Assembly: GCA_940671915.1 (NCBI GenBank)
Contig: CALNVZ010000641.1
Span: 2,898,568-2,962,567, forward strand
Direction: 5' to 3'
Source of the DNA: Paracentrotus lividus
Lineage: Eukaryota > Echinodermata > Echinoidea > Camarodonta > Echinidae
Length of the DNA: 64,000 nucleotides
Shown here: positions 22,448-35,400 of the stretch, piece after piece
How positions within the stretch are numbered: position 1 is the first letter of the stretch
Layout of the letters: each line of letters starts with the position of its first letter
Position numbers and translations under genes: made by a program
Notes under the pieces: generated by a model
What the model saw: the letters and a program-made list of their open reading frames with translations, nothing else
Told to the model about the DNA's origin: nothing
The model's database searches: none

Positions 22448-23367
22448 AAAACCCTATACTCGCACCCTCAATAACAACAATCAAAACCCACTCTTTACTG
22501 CACTCAAATTAGTTGCTAATAATAGCATAAAATATCACATAATACTTTCAGAGTAATTGAGGTATATAATGATGTAATGGTTCATTTGGGTTCATACATT
22601 GTAGCTACCCATAATGCATACAATCTGGCAAAGAAATAAAGAACTTTTCATAATCATCATTAGAATAGAAGACAATACCATTATGCTCGCACAAATTTCT
22701 TTTTAAATTTGAAATTTTGTCATTATCTGAAGTAAATAAAAACACATTGCACTTTTAAGTAATGGATTGCTTGAGAAATAAACTTGGTTTCAAGATCTGG
22801 CAATCATTAAAAAAGTGCTGTAATTTTTTGTTGGTAATGCAGCAGATTTGATGATTATGAGGACTCGACTGAGTTTCAAATGAGCAAAATAATCTTGCTA
22901 GTCATCATGAAGATTGACAATCTTAATGCACAATGTGGTAATGGTTTTTTTGTGTGTGGTATTGCACACAGCATTCAGAAAATTTTGAAGATGGAGAGTC
23001 AGTGATAAGTAAAAATCATCTCGACTTTCAAAGAGTTTTCAACCCTCCCTACCTTCGGTTTGTGAGATTATTTAACATTATTCTTTTTATTTAATTTATG
23101 AACTTTTTTTGGTTAATGTGCAGATAACTCAGAGCATATTAGGGCCCAAGTATGATCAATTGGCAGAGAAATGATTGCTCTCTGGACATTGAAGAACCTT
23201 TTTTCTTTAGGTTTGTAAGATTGCTCTATATCAACCTACTTTTTTTTAGTAATCTAGTAACATTTAGGCCTGAGATTAATAAAATTGGTTGAGACTTCTC
23301 ATGTTTCTGGAGAAATACCTCGGCTTTCTGGAGAATATTCAAGCTATTTTCCTTGAGTTATTTGAGA

Positions 23368-23498
23368 TTATAGAGCCTTCTTCTTCTTCTTCTTGAGGTT
23401 GACTAGATCACCCATGAGATTGCGATTCAGGACCTTGGTACCGCACAACAACCCGGCGTAGAGGGCGCCAGCAAAGCCGCAAGTCATGATGTCCTGCC
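23368..23498 (-). CDS. RETSAT: RETSAT exon 10 (C-terminus)
   Basis: Acceptor atatag. Reads [20 protein letters not shown], then [19 protein letters not shown] and TAA at 23,370-23,368. Matches vertebrate GQDIFTCGLVGALQGALLC and the basic tail. The six Lys come from an AAG run. Confidence 0.95.
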
Positions 23499-26400
23499 CT
23501 ATATTGGGGAAAGGAAAAATATATATCACTTTTGATCAATATGATAATAAATAATAGTGTTTAACATCAATACATATGCATATCGCATTACATTAATAGT
23601 TAAATACTCATTAACAATGCTAGTATCTTATAAAATTAAGTCTGGTCAATGAATTTCAACTCCGAACTCATGTGTGCACTATATCCACTCCTGAAATATT
23701 CCAGCTTATTCTATAAATGCAATTCATTGTCCCTTTGTTCAATTCTAACATTTCAATATCACTAGCTGATCCATGTTTAACCCAAACTAGGACAAATTAA
23801 CCTTAACGAGGACAAATGGTAGCTCAGTTCGCAAGATCTCAAGATCGCATCATGGGTTCGAGTCCCAGGCATGCCAAAAGACATCTTGCAAAAATAAACT
23901 GATGCTATAACTCTGTGTGTATAGCGTGCCTCACCGCTGTATTCAGTGCAGGTGTGAATTCAGTTGGAAAACACTTCGTCCATTGGAAGAGGAGGCAAAT
24001 GTTGGTCCCGTGTATGGGAGAGCTACACATGGCCCTACGCATGTTAAAACTAATACACTATTCGACAAAGAGAAGGGTGTTTCACCCAGTGTATTGCACC
24101 TAGCCCTTCCCGGTGAAACTGCAAGAATCTTCAGAAGTGAAGGAGGCAGCAGATGAAACTAAGAACTAAGAAATCTACCACAAACATCTATAGACCTGGA
24201 CCTCATTCTTACCAGTGAGATAGAGATTGGGAATGGGGCCTTGGGCCTAAGACCACTCCAGGTCTTATTAGAAAGTATATCAAATGATATATGTAATGTT
24301 ACAAACTATTCCAGCCCAGGCCTGTGAACCAAGGCCTCATTCTTAACAGTGAGAGAGAGGTTGGGGATAGGGTCCTTTGGCCCTGAGTGTAGTCAAGGTC
24401 TATCTGAAAGCATACCTTTACCAACTATTTCAGCCCAGGTCTGTGGACTAAGACCTCATTCTTACCTGTCAGATATAGGTTGGGGACTAGTCCGTACATC
24501 TCAAATAAACTATAGCATTACAAAGTATTCTAGTCCAGGCCTATAGACCTGGACCTCATTTTCATTATAGAGGTGGTGTGGTCAAGTGGATAAGTCGGCG
24601 GACTGACGATCACAAGGTACGCGGTTCGAATCCCGTCCATTCCACTAATGTCCTTTGGCAAGATATTAATCTACAATTTACCAGACTTGACCCAAGTAAG
24701 GTAAATGGGTACCAGTAGGAAGAAATTCCTTGAATGCCTCAAGCGCCTTTTATTAGGGCAGCTATGGCTATAGCCAGGTAATAATATTAGCTGCACCACT
24801 GAATAGTTTACTAGATAGTCGGCGCATTATAAATGCTTAATATTATTATTATTATTCTTACCCGTCAGATATAGGTTGGGGACGGGGGTCTCTGGCCTAA
24901 GAGCTGTCCAGGTCTCGGCGGTGAACCTCTCCTTGTTGTGGTCAATTCCATACATCTCACCAGCTGGGGCATTAAGATAATACTTATTGCTCAACGGAGA
25001 ACCGGCCTCAAAGTAATCAACCTGGCATGCATAGACAACAACAAAACCAGTGAACATACATGGTGTTTGATTGCTTACAAAGGAGAAGGAACGCAAAATG
25101 AGAAATACCTATAGATACAAAATCAAACGAACACATGCCATGTGTCCTTTATCCATTAAGTTTGTTATTTATTCATTATTATTGTTATTATAAATATCAT
25201 TGTTTTTTTTATTTAACTTTTTTTTTTATTGGGGGGGGGGGGGCAGGGTTCCCTCCATGTCCCTTTAATAGTCAGTAGAGAATCCCATTTTAAAAAATAG
25301 CTCAGGAGTCAAAAACATAAAAATGTTTACAGATGATAGATGAAGAGTGATTGCAATAGCTCACTTGGGATATTTTGTAGGGGTAAGCTAACAAGTTAGA
25401 ACTATTGATTTCTGTCGCCTAAAGGCTGCAACCCAACTTTGCAACATTTTCTTTTCCAAAAACACTGCAGCCTTTATCCCAGCAATTACAGTATTAATAT
25501 CAACTTGGTACTTTTGGGAAAATGTAAAAACTAGTGCTGAAAAATTGAAAAAGTCTTACAGTACCACCTTAATCGGGTGGCAAGCTTTATACTTACTTTG
25601 TCCTCAAGCTGTGGGAAGATCTCTAAGGTACGCTTCCACATCTGATCAGCAATTCCTTTCTTGATAGCTTCATAATCCTCTCCTCGATGATGCATTCTCT
25701 TACCCTCCCATTCCTCAAACCATTCCCAGTTGGCCAGCGTTACCAGGGTGCAGACAGATTTTCCTGTAGTTTGGGGGAAATTGAAAAAGTGTCAATGATG
25801 GTTTCATCATCATCCTCCTCAGACATCATCGTCATCATCATCGTCGTCATCATCACCATCATCACCGTCAACATTTTCATCATCATCGCTGTCACCATCA
25901 CTACCATCATCATCATCATCATTACCATCAACATTTTCATCATCGTCATCATCATCATTGTCGTCAACATTTTCATCATCGTCATCATCATCATCATTGT
26001 CGTAATTGTCGTCATCATCACCATCATCATTGTCGTCAACATTTTCATCATCATCATCATTATCATCATTGTCACCATCATCATCATCATCATCATCATC
26101 ACCATTATAAACTTTATCATCATCACAATCATCATCATCATCACCACAACCATCATTATCATCACCATCATCATCATAATCATCAACCTTTCCTGACTAT
26201 TTCCTCCATGACATCTGTGGCCTTCATTTCATTTCACTATCCATTTCCACATTCCAAGCTCTCCTCACATCCAACCTCCCTCCAGTCTCAGAGCATACTT
26301 CATTCACCTTAATCTTCTTTTCTTCAACACTTCATGCACACACTCTCTCTCAACCCTATCCCATTGGCATTGAAATTTTGATTTCAAAACCAATAATCCA

Positions 26401-29400
26401 GGTTAGCTTCAATGCACTGCCTGTAAAAGCGTTGTAGTCAAGAGACTAGCCACTTGGCTGGAGATTCATGGGCAGTGGGTTCAATTCCCAGCATGGTACT
26501 TATGCCCTTGGGCAAGGCATTTTATCTATGCTGCTACTTTCCCACCCAGGATTAAACTGTTTGAGACAAACAAATAACCGTCTTATAAGGAAATCTTATA
26601 TATCTTGTATTGAATATATCTGACACATAGACACATCGAGACAGAGAGAACAGGCCACAATGTATTTATAACGAAGTCTAGTATTCGTCCTCATTATGAT
26701 GAGAGTACACCAGTAGCGGATCCAGCCTTACATCACACAATTGTAAGTATTGGCCCATGCCCAAACATAATAGAACTGGAATTATCCCCACACAATAGGC
26801 CCTGCACAATCTTTTTGAATTGCAAATTCTGGATCCGCGCCTGTAGACTGTATCATAACTCACCAGGGTATCTCTCTGCCCATGTTGAGTCCTTTGCCGA
26901 CGGGAAGCTGATGAAAAGAAGAGGTACATCAGCTTTAGCAGCCTCCTCGGCCGTCAGAGCAGCATAGGACTTGGTGATACCGTTCAGATCATAGCCGGTG
27001 AAGGACCAGTACTGCCTAGCGGGTAGCTGAAGCTCCTCGTTGGTACCCTTCAGTCCCACGAATAGGGAGAAACCGGCCAGAGCAGTACGTGTTCCCTTGA
27101 ACTTGTCCATCAAATCTATAGAGAAGGAATTCACGTTTAGTTTCAAATTTAAAGGACATTCTCAAACTTTAGGTCAATAATATTAAGACTACTTTTTTAT
27201 AACACACACCCACTGAATCATCCAACTGTGACATTCGTATGCAAGAACTGCAAAAAGGCATGCCTATCCAGACTTGGCTTGTATAGTCATTATGGTGTCG
27301 AACCACCATAAATTATATTGATATTTGAGCGCAACAACCTAATGCCTATGTCTATGACTACATGTACTCGTATAATTCATAATTCATCAAAGATTTTTTT
27401 TTTTGCTGTATTTGATGCTAAATATGTCATGAAGCTCTGATCTTTGCAGTCACCTACATGCTGATCAGAACCAGCATAAAATCAAAGTCATGTCTTTTGG
27501 TTGGTTATGTTGAAGTGTCGGTTCCATACGTAAATAAACTAATTGATGCACATCCGTTTGAACCCAATAAACCACCAAAGCGTTTAATTTCAAATTTAGA
27601 GGGGACCGATTCACAAAATTTAGTTCAATACCTATATACAATTACAAAGAATCACTAAAAATTAATTTTCCAAACAAACGTTTAGATTGATGTTACTTTT
27701 CTCAGTCATTTGATGGTTTTGCAGATGCTGAATACCACAAAAGAAAATCAAACACTGGTTGGACCGCAAAACCTTGAATCTCAAGAATGTCAAATATTCA
27801 GCAGAGTAAATATGCTGTGGTGGCTTCATTTTTAGGTTAACAGAACTGGGATTGACACAAAATATTAAAAAAAAACAGTAGAGAACTTACCATGTTTCTT
27901 TACTGTCTCTAGAGGGAGCAATTTCTGGAAGGTATTGACTAAACCAGCATCAGATATAATAAGAGGGGCATGGATGTCAACATCTCCTGTTGGCCTGGCA
28001 ACACGAACACCTACATGGAACACAAAAAACGTAATTTATCAACATTCATGTTGGCAAAAGGAAACTTCAATTATGATTGTATTTTAATGATTGGTTAAAA
28101 TGAAAGAAACTAAAACAAACTTTTTTTTGTAATTTCAAATTTAAAATGGGCTTCCCAAATTGTTAAATCAAATACAAAGGAGGAAATTGGAACCAACTGC
28201 TATTTGGTCATTCCAAATCTAAAATGGTCTTAAATTAGAGTTGCGTGCAATGCTCGAGAGGGCTAGAAAATCATCATTTATAATCATATATTTTAGTCAG
28301 TTTCTTTTCCCTCTAACTGAGCGTTATTGACTTTGACTGATCAATACTTCTTCCTCAATATTCCTATAATATAAACAAGCCATGTCTCTGAGCCATACGT
28401 TGTCACTGTTCTCACAAAGGTCAAGTAAATTATTCCCCTCAACGCCAGTGAAATCGGCGATTCCATGATTTGTTACGTTACAATTAACGGTCATTTTATC
28501 TCAACGGCTGCCTTGGACACAAAAATGCTTTGATGATTTTTTTTTTATTTGAGAATGTAAATACCTCTAAACAATACCTACACCAAATTGGTAATAATTC
28601 TTTATGGATTGTTTTACGATCAGGTTACACCAATTTGTCTCACTCGACCCCCCCCCAAAAAAAAAATTATTTTGTTTTTCCTCATTTTTTTTTGTGTATG
28701 TGTTCTAGATAAGTGAAATGATATAAGCTTTTATATTGTGTGGCATGAGATTACCAACTTATTTTTCTATAGGGGTTAAAAAAATTTATTTCACGTAAAG
28801 TCAATTGCTTCATTTTTCAGAGAAAAATATTAAGATATATTAAGCTGAACAATGAATCCAAAGCGCATGAAAGAATAAAGATTAATAAGAAGAACTACAA
28901 GTGTAATCCCAGGAAAACTGTAGTGTTTAATTGAGGTTTGTAATCACTTTGGAAAAGAAAGACAGTGCTTAATGCACGGTTTTAACTACGCTCTTTTTGA
29001 CCAATCTCTCAGGAATAAAGCGGAGCAGTGAGATCACAATTAGGGCACAAATAACTCCAGGGTTAACTCTGGTAAAATGTCAAGCTTCAGCCGTGGACTC
29101 ATCCCTTTACCTAACCATAACCTTACTCACCACATGCTGCACCATCGCTGTCGATGAGGATCTCAGAGACGGGGGCCCTGACAAGAACCTTACCACCGGC
29201 TTTCTCTATGGTCGGTACAATGTGGAATGCGATCTCGCTGGCCCCACCACGGGGGTAGTAGCCTCCGTAGACATAGTGGTTCATGAGAAGGGTATGCATC
29301 ATAAGGCTAGCGTCCTCAGGTATGGTTCCTAAAGGAGAAATGCAAAGTAATACGTAAGAATATACATAATACTAGTAATAATTATTCTAAATGTGTAAAG

Positions 29401-32400
29401 AACAACTTTTCTGCCTATAAAAGGCACCCAAGGTGCACAGAAACATGATACTTAAGCATAACTAACAAAATTCTACAAAAAATCAACAACTAATATATCA
29501 AAACTAAATGACAAATTAAATGACAATTGTACAGTCCAATGGATTCATTGACAAGTCAACAAGTCCTTACCTACATGCCAACTAGCCATGTAAGCAGTTA
29601 TGGTACAGCGTACTCAACTTACATCAAGCACAGATAAAATATTTCTTTACTAAAGTAATTTTTTCCCAGAACAAATTTCAAAGATGTGCAGATTTGAGTG
29701 TGTCTATGAATTATACCAATTAGATATAAACCAAGATTATACCAAGTGTTATAACAATGTACAAATGTAACCAAACATCTCATTATAATGGGATTGGACT
29801 ATATGATTCCAAGAATATAGATTTTCATAAACTCAAACAAAACTTGTATTAAAACAATATGCACAAGAACCAAGCCCAAAACCAAGTAAAAAATAAAGGC
29901 CAGTATTCTCGAAGGGTGACTAAAGTTAGTAGGCCTACTAAATACGGATTAGTAGGCCTACTATCTTTAGTCATCCTTCGTGAATACCAGCCGTTATCTT
30001 GTTACAGGTATGCCGAAAGGATAGTTGACACAGGTCTGGAATTGGAACCACGATGGTGTTATAAAAGTAAAATCTTGTAATCCATTTATGTTATAATGCC
30101 AGTGGGCTGTCATCCCAAACTACAACAATCGCCAAATTTAACACATAACACTTATAGCCAAATCAGCTCAACTGAAATAGGTTAAAACCATAATGCCATA
30201 CTCACCGTAATCACCAAAACAGTAAGAGAGCACTGCCTTCAGTTCTGGGTTATCTGTTGTACTATCCAAGAATCGCTGGAGTGAGATCTGAGCGTATTTG
30301 AAATACTTGGTCATAGCAGTAACCATACCAGTGGAGATTAGAAGCTGACAAATGCTCATTGGCAGAATTTTCATCAAGAACGCAGTTTGCATGTGTTTTC
30401 TTTGCTCCTGAATTTGAAGAAGTTATTGAAATTAGTTAGCAAGTAATTTTTAATATACACATGAATAATGGACAGACCTACAATGTAAAACTTCCCCCCC
30501 CCAAAAAAAAAAACAACAACCTGAATTCAGAGAAATTTATTGATATTAATCAGCAAGTATTTTTTAAATATTAATTTGATTTGATTTATTTTCATGATCG
30601 ATAACATCAGTGATTAAACCATTTGAGATCTACAGCATAAATCTACATGATATTAATACAATATGCTCATGAATTATGGAAACCCTACCCCCCCCCCCCC
30701 AAAAAAAAAAAAAAAAAAAAAAGATGAAAAAAAGAAGCATCTTAGTGAGAATTTTGAGTAAACAAGCCATCTTCATGTATTTTCTCTGCTCATAACTTTG
30801 GATAAAAGTTAATTCAATGTGAAATTACAGTTACAGTCACATCATTCCGCTCCTTAGAATACACCAGAAAACTTCATCTTATTTTTTGGGCCAACAGGTG
30901 AGGTTGAAGTGAAAAAGAAAAGTTGCTAAACTGGGATGGAATTTAAACTCATTTTATTGAGGAATGAGATTGTCTTTGACTTTGTGTCTAAATTATTGGA
31001 CACATATGATACACTTGTCGTACTTCGTATTCAGCGAACTCTTGATTTTGTGAGATCATTTTTCCCCCTAAAGTTTCACTAACAAACTTATGACTCAAGG
31101 TGAATTTCATTTGAATTTCAAAGGAATCAATAGAATATAACCAAATCCTGCTGAGAGTAAAATGCACTGCACAGAGAAACGCATGTATGGGACTACACAT
31201 AAATATTTGACCCGAACATATAAACTATTTTTAGTTGTATTATGACTTTGATGGCATTTGAAGAGCAATCATTTGCAGTGGACCTCTCTACTATAATATT
31301 CTACTTAAATACCATAAAAATAATTTCAAAGCTCAAAATATTTCTGTTCACCTTTCCCACTACACTAGATTCCATTTTATACCTTCATATAATAGATGAA
31401 CTTATCAATGGCCGCTTCTTCTTCAGGAAACAGCTTGATGAGAGAATTACGGAACCAGTCCTTGCTCCCAGACTCCATGGGGTAGAACTTCTTTTTATCA
31501 CCTTCACCGATTACGACGGTGTCAAAGTTCTTATCGATAGGTTCCCATGTTAGTTGGCCCTCTGTTAGCTGGTCTATGTAGAGTCTAGTAATGGTACTGT
31601 TGGCCATCTCGCCGATGTAATGAATGCCTGGGAATTGGGATATGGGAGGAGAGGTGCATTAATATTCAAAATGTTTAGTACTTCACATTCAAAATTTTAA
31701 CATGTCTTTAAAAAAAATTTCAAAATGTTTAGTACTTTACAGTCAAAAATTAACAAATCTGTAAACTTTGGTTGAACTGTAAATAATTTCATTATGTAAT
31801 ACTACAGAAGCCAAGATATATTGGATAGATTCAAAGAAAAATATGAATATCTAGTTTTTAAAAAAATCTTTGATCTATAACCAACATGGGGTCTAGATCA
31901 AAGTAAAAAAGATGCATTATTACCTAACTCAGTGGTTAGAAAATTCCAGTATCAAAACATGAGCCAACACCAAGTAAAGTGCTATTTCAATCCATAAAAA
32001 TCATAGACTACTCCTTCAAAAATTTTCAAGAAAAAAAATGGTTAAAATATTGAATATTAATAATTTTCAAACATTGTAAATTTCAAAAGTACATATGGCA
32101 TGGCTTTATTAACAAAAACTAAATTAGTTCCACAGAGAAGCGTACATTGAAAAAAAGAGGCAAAAAAAATTTGACCAAAAAAAGAAAAGAAAAAAAGAAC
32201 TCACCGACATCAAACTCATAGCCCTTCTCCACAAAGGAATGACAGCACCCTCCAGCCTGGTCATGTTGTTCGAGGACCAAGACTTTCTTGCCCACCTTGG
32301 CCAGCAGGGCTGCGATAGATAAGCCTCCGATACCACTCCCTACAACGATAGCATCCAGGTCCTTGGGTATCTTCTGTGGTGTGAAACCTGGAGGAATAAA

Positions 32401-35400
32401 AGAGAGAGTGTTCAAGTGGCGTCACACTGTCCCGAAGTTAAACAAAGATGGACAAATGAATGGTGAAATGTTAGGGTTTGCACGAAGTTAGCCCCGAACT
32501 TGGTCAACAGCCAAACAAAAGCTCTTTTTCTCCCATCTTAGCTGTATTTCTCCTCTTTTTCTCCCACCTTAGCTGTATTTCTCCTCTTTCTCCGGCCCAG
32601 CTGCATTTCACTTAGTTATCACTACTAACCTCATAGAGGGTTCAGGACTTCATTTCTTTAGGTTTCATGTGTACAGACATGTAGGACCCCGTATTTCAAT
32701 CACAATCTTTTTCAAGAACCAGAGTTCAACCTTAGTACCAGGCTTCAACCTTAGTACCAGGCAGGTACCTTTCGTTTAGAGTCCTGTGTACTAACGTAAT
32801 CTTTTTTTTTTTACATTACAATTTACTTGTGGTACATACATGTTGGAATAGCAGGATATTGCACCTACCAAGCGTCTGATTAAAGGCGGTGCATCCTAAT
32901 TTTATTTCTGTTCAATACATGTTTAGATATCAGTGCCAGTATAAAAGTCAGCTCAATATCACTTTTGAGTAAGATTGGAAGTTGAAATCCTGAAATGACT
33001 GGGTAACAGTTATAATTTAAATGTAACTCATGAAGTTTATCACTCTCTTTTATCCAGGATACGGGGGATCCCTGGGTCAAGTCAACGCTAAGCAGAATCT
33101 AAACATGTCTAAATCTTTAAGAAAGCTTAATTATTACACATAATGCAAATGAAATAATGGATAAGAATGCTTCAAAAAGGACTTATATACTGAAAGTCAA
33201 TAAAACTAGATTAGATATGCCCGATTAGGTTTATAAACAATATATGCTGAGAAGTATCAAGTTCTAAAGTGCAGATTATTCAGCAGAAAAAATGCTAACA
33301 AGGTACGGTGACATAAAGAAAGAAAGATCATCATTTTCTGGTTCAATAACTTTCTTTTACATCATACATGTATTACCCTTCATTATAGTAGACTTTTGCA
33401 CAATATACCACTGCTGGTAATTACTCAGTAATTGCCCCTAATTACATGGATTGTACATGTATACATATTTGAAATTTGTGGCCCCACACATGACTGTACA
33501 CTCGACACGTACAAAACTGAAATACACACATGTCATGTACATTTACAGCGAATTGAACGAGGTAGGAATTGTATCTGTAGGCCTACACGTACTACATCAA
33601 CCCATATTTGCTAAACATTTTACATTTTGAATTTATGTTAAAAAGGCAAGTAAAATTGAAAACAAGAACATTAAGAATACTGAAGGGTATGGTCAATTTC
33701 ATATTTTCAAGTAGAGTGTGAACTGCACTTGGACATGTTATAGATTAGAATGTTGTTGTTTTTTTCCCTAAAATTATTTGCCTACATGTCAGGCAAACTT
33801 GCATAAGTCGAATGATGACCTTTCGAAATTGAATGTCTTTTAAAGTCATTTTCTCTTTATATACATTGTAGGGGAGAGTGGGGTTAGTTGGAACACGGGG
33901 TAAGTTGAAACATTGCAATTTTCTTTAACGATAATAAATATATTTATGCAAATCTACCCTCAAGTTGTTGCTATTAGCAACTGCCATCCACCACATTTTA
34001 GACAGCACAAATGCTTCAAGCCTCATGAAGTTAGAAAGCAAAGTTTGTTTTTTCACACTCTGAGTAAATTTTGTCATTTTTACAAATGTTTTATTAACTC
34101 AGAGAAGATCATAAATTACGTTTGCCAGTTTTTGAGTATAGCAAACAGTTATATCAAGCTACAAAACAAAGTTAAATATATGCCATGTTGTTGTCCCTTT
34201 TTTGTGCTGTAAGCTTACAAATGTCAAATGGACCTCTGGGGTTAGTTGGAACATTTTGAACGGGGTTAGTTGGAACATGTACTAAGTAAATAGGTTTCAG
34301 TTTAATAAAAAAATAAAAATCATATAATTCAATTAAGTGTTCCGAAATATTCGTATACATGTACATTAGTGCACATTGGACAATTTTATTTTGGTTTAAA
34401 CAAAATATATTGCAGAATGCTACTTCACAGGACTTCAGAATATCTGTATGTGACTGGATGCTATCAAGTGTAATAAAACATGAAGTAAAAAAAGAATTTG
34501 AACACCAACCTTTAATATCTTAATTGGAATCAATAAAGCAAGTTAGCTGAACCCATGCAATAATGTTGTACGTAGTATAAATATAATTCTAAAGATACCA
34601 TGCACAATGTTTCAACTTACCCCATACCTTGTTCCAACTAACCCCGTGTCCGGGGTTAGTTGGAACACTTGACATGGTCTTGTTGAAGATGGATTTTTTC
34701 CGGAACCATCACTTAGTTTAAGAATTTTATGGGGTACATTTGTAGCATACAGATATACACTCAAGCTGATTGTTTATTGTTTCTTAAAATAAATCCGCTT
34801 TTGTTTTACGGCCATTTTTGTGAAAAATGTTCCATATAACCCCGCTCTCCCCATGTATGTATTACATTTTGTGTATATTGTTTTTAACCCTTCAAGTCAA
34901 TTAAAAAAAAAACTCACACCTATTCACATACAATGTAGTTGTAGCTAAAATAATGATTGTACAGTCAGTGTCAAATAAAATGGTACAAGTGGAAAACATT
35001 TTTTTTATATTATGAAGATTACAGCCTGCTATTTTTTGGTATTTTCATAAAGCAGGAAGATCAGACTTTCACCTGCAATTTTTTTTCATCATATTTGGTG
35101 TTTTGTATTTTTGAAATATGATTAGTTTTCTAGCATCAACGAAAAAAATCAATTTTTTCGCCCGACGTCCATGCTTTGTGTATAGGTTTCGCATAATGGC
35201 CATGAAGTGTCATTTCCATTTGTTCCTCGCGCACAAAATTTAGCATAACTTTTGTTTTACGAAAGCAAATTATACAGAACAAAGCGCATAAGCAAGGAAA
35301 ATCTTTTGGCTTTATTTTGGTACCACATACACACTTATTTGAAAATATTTTCACATCTAAATAATTTGTTTCCGACTGTACCATTTTTTTTACCACAGAG

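Larger units (their letters stand above)
18127..23367. other. Intergenic DNA between RECK and RETSAT
   Basis: AT-rich. No exon was recognised on either strand. It contains the TTGGTCTAA foldback (20,528), CA and GA simple repeats (20,300-20,510; 20,890-21,000) and a small palindrome near 22,358-22,447 with cccgaatatattcggg. The part adjoining 23,367 is probably the RETSAT 3' UTR; TTTATT at 23,087-23,092 could be its minus-strand AATAAA signal. Confidence 0.45.

Noticed and set aside
24571..24645. Possible tRNA gene with good A and B boxes
   Set aside because: The acceptor arms do not pair convincingly, and a SINE body with an ATT tail follows directly, so it was called a SINE.
28997..29332. 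Plus-strand 111-aa frame
   Set aside because: It is the antisense shadow of RETSAT exon 5.
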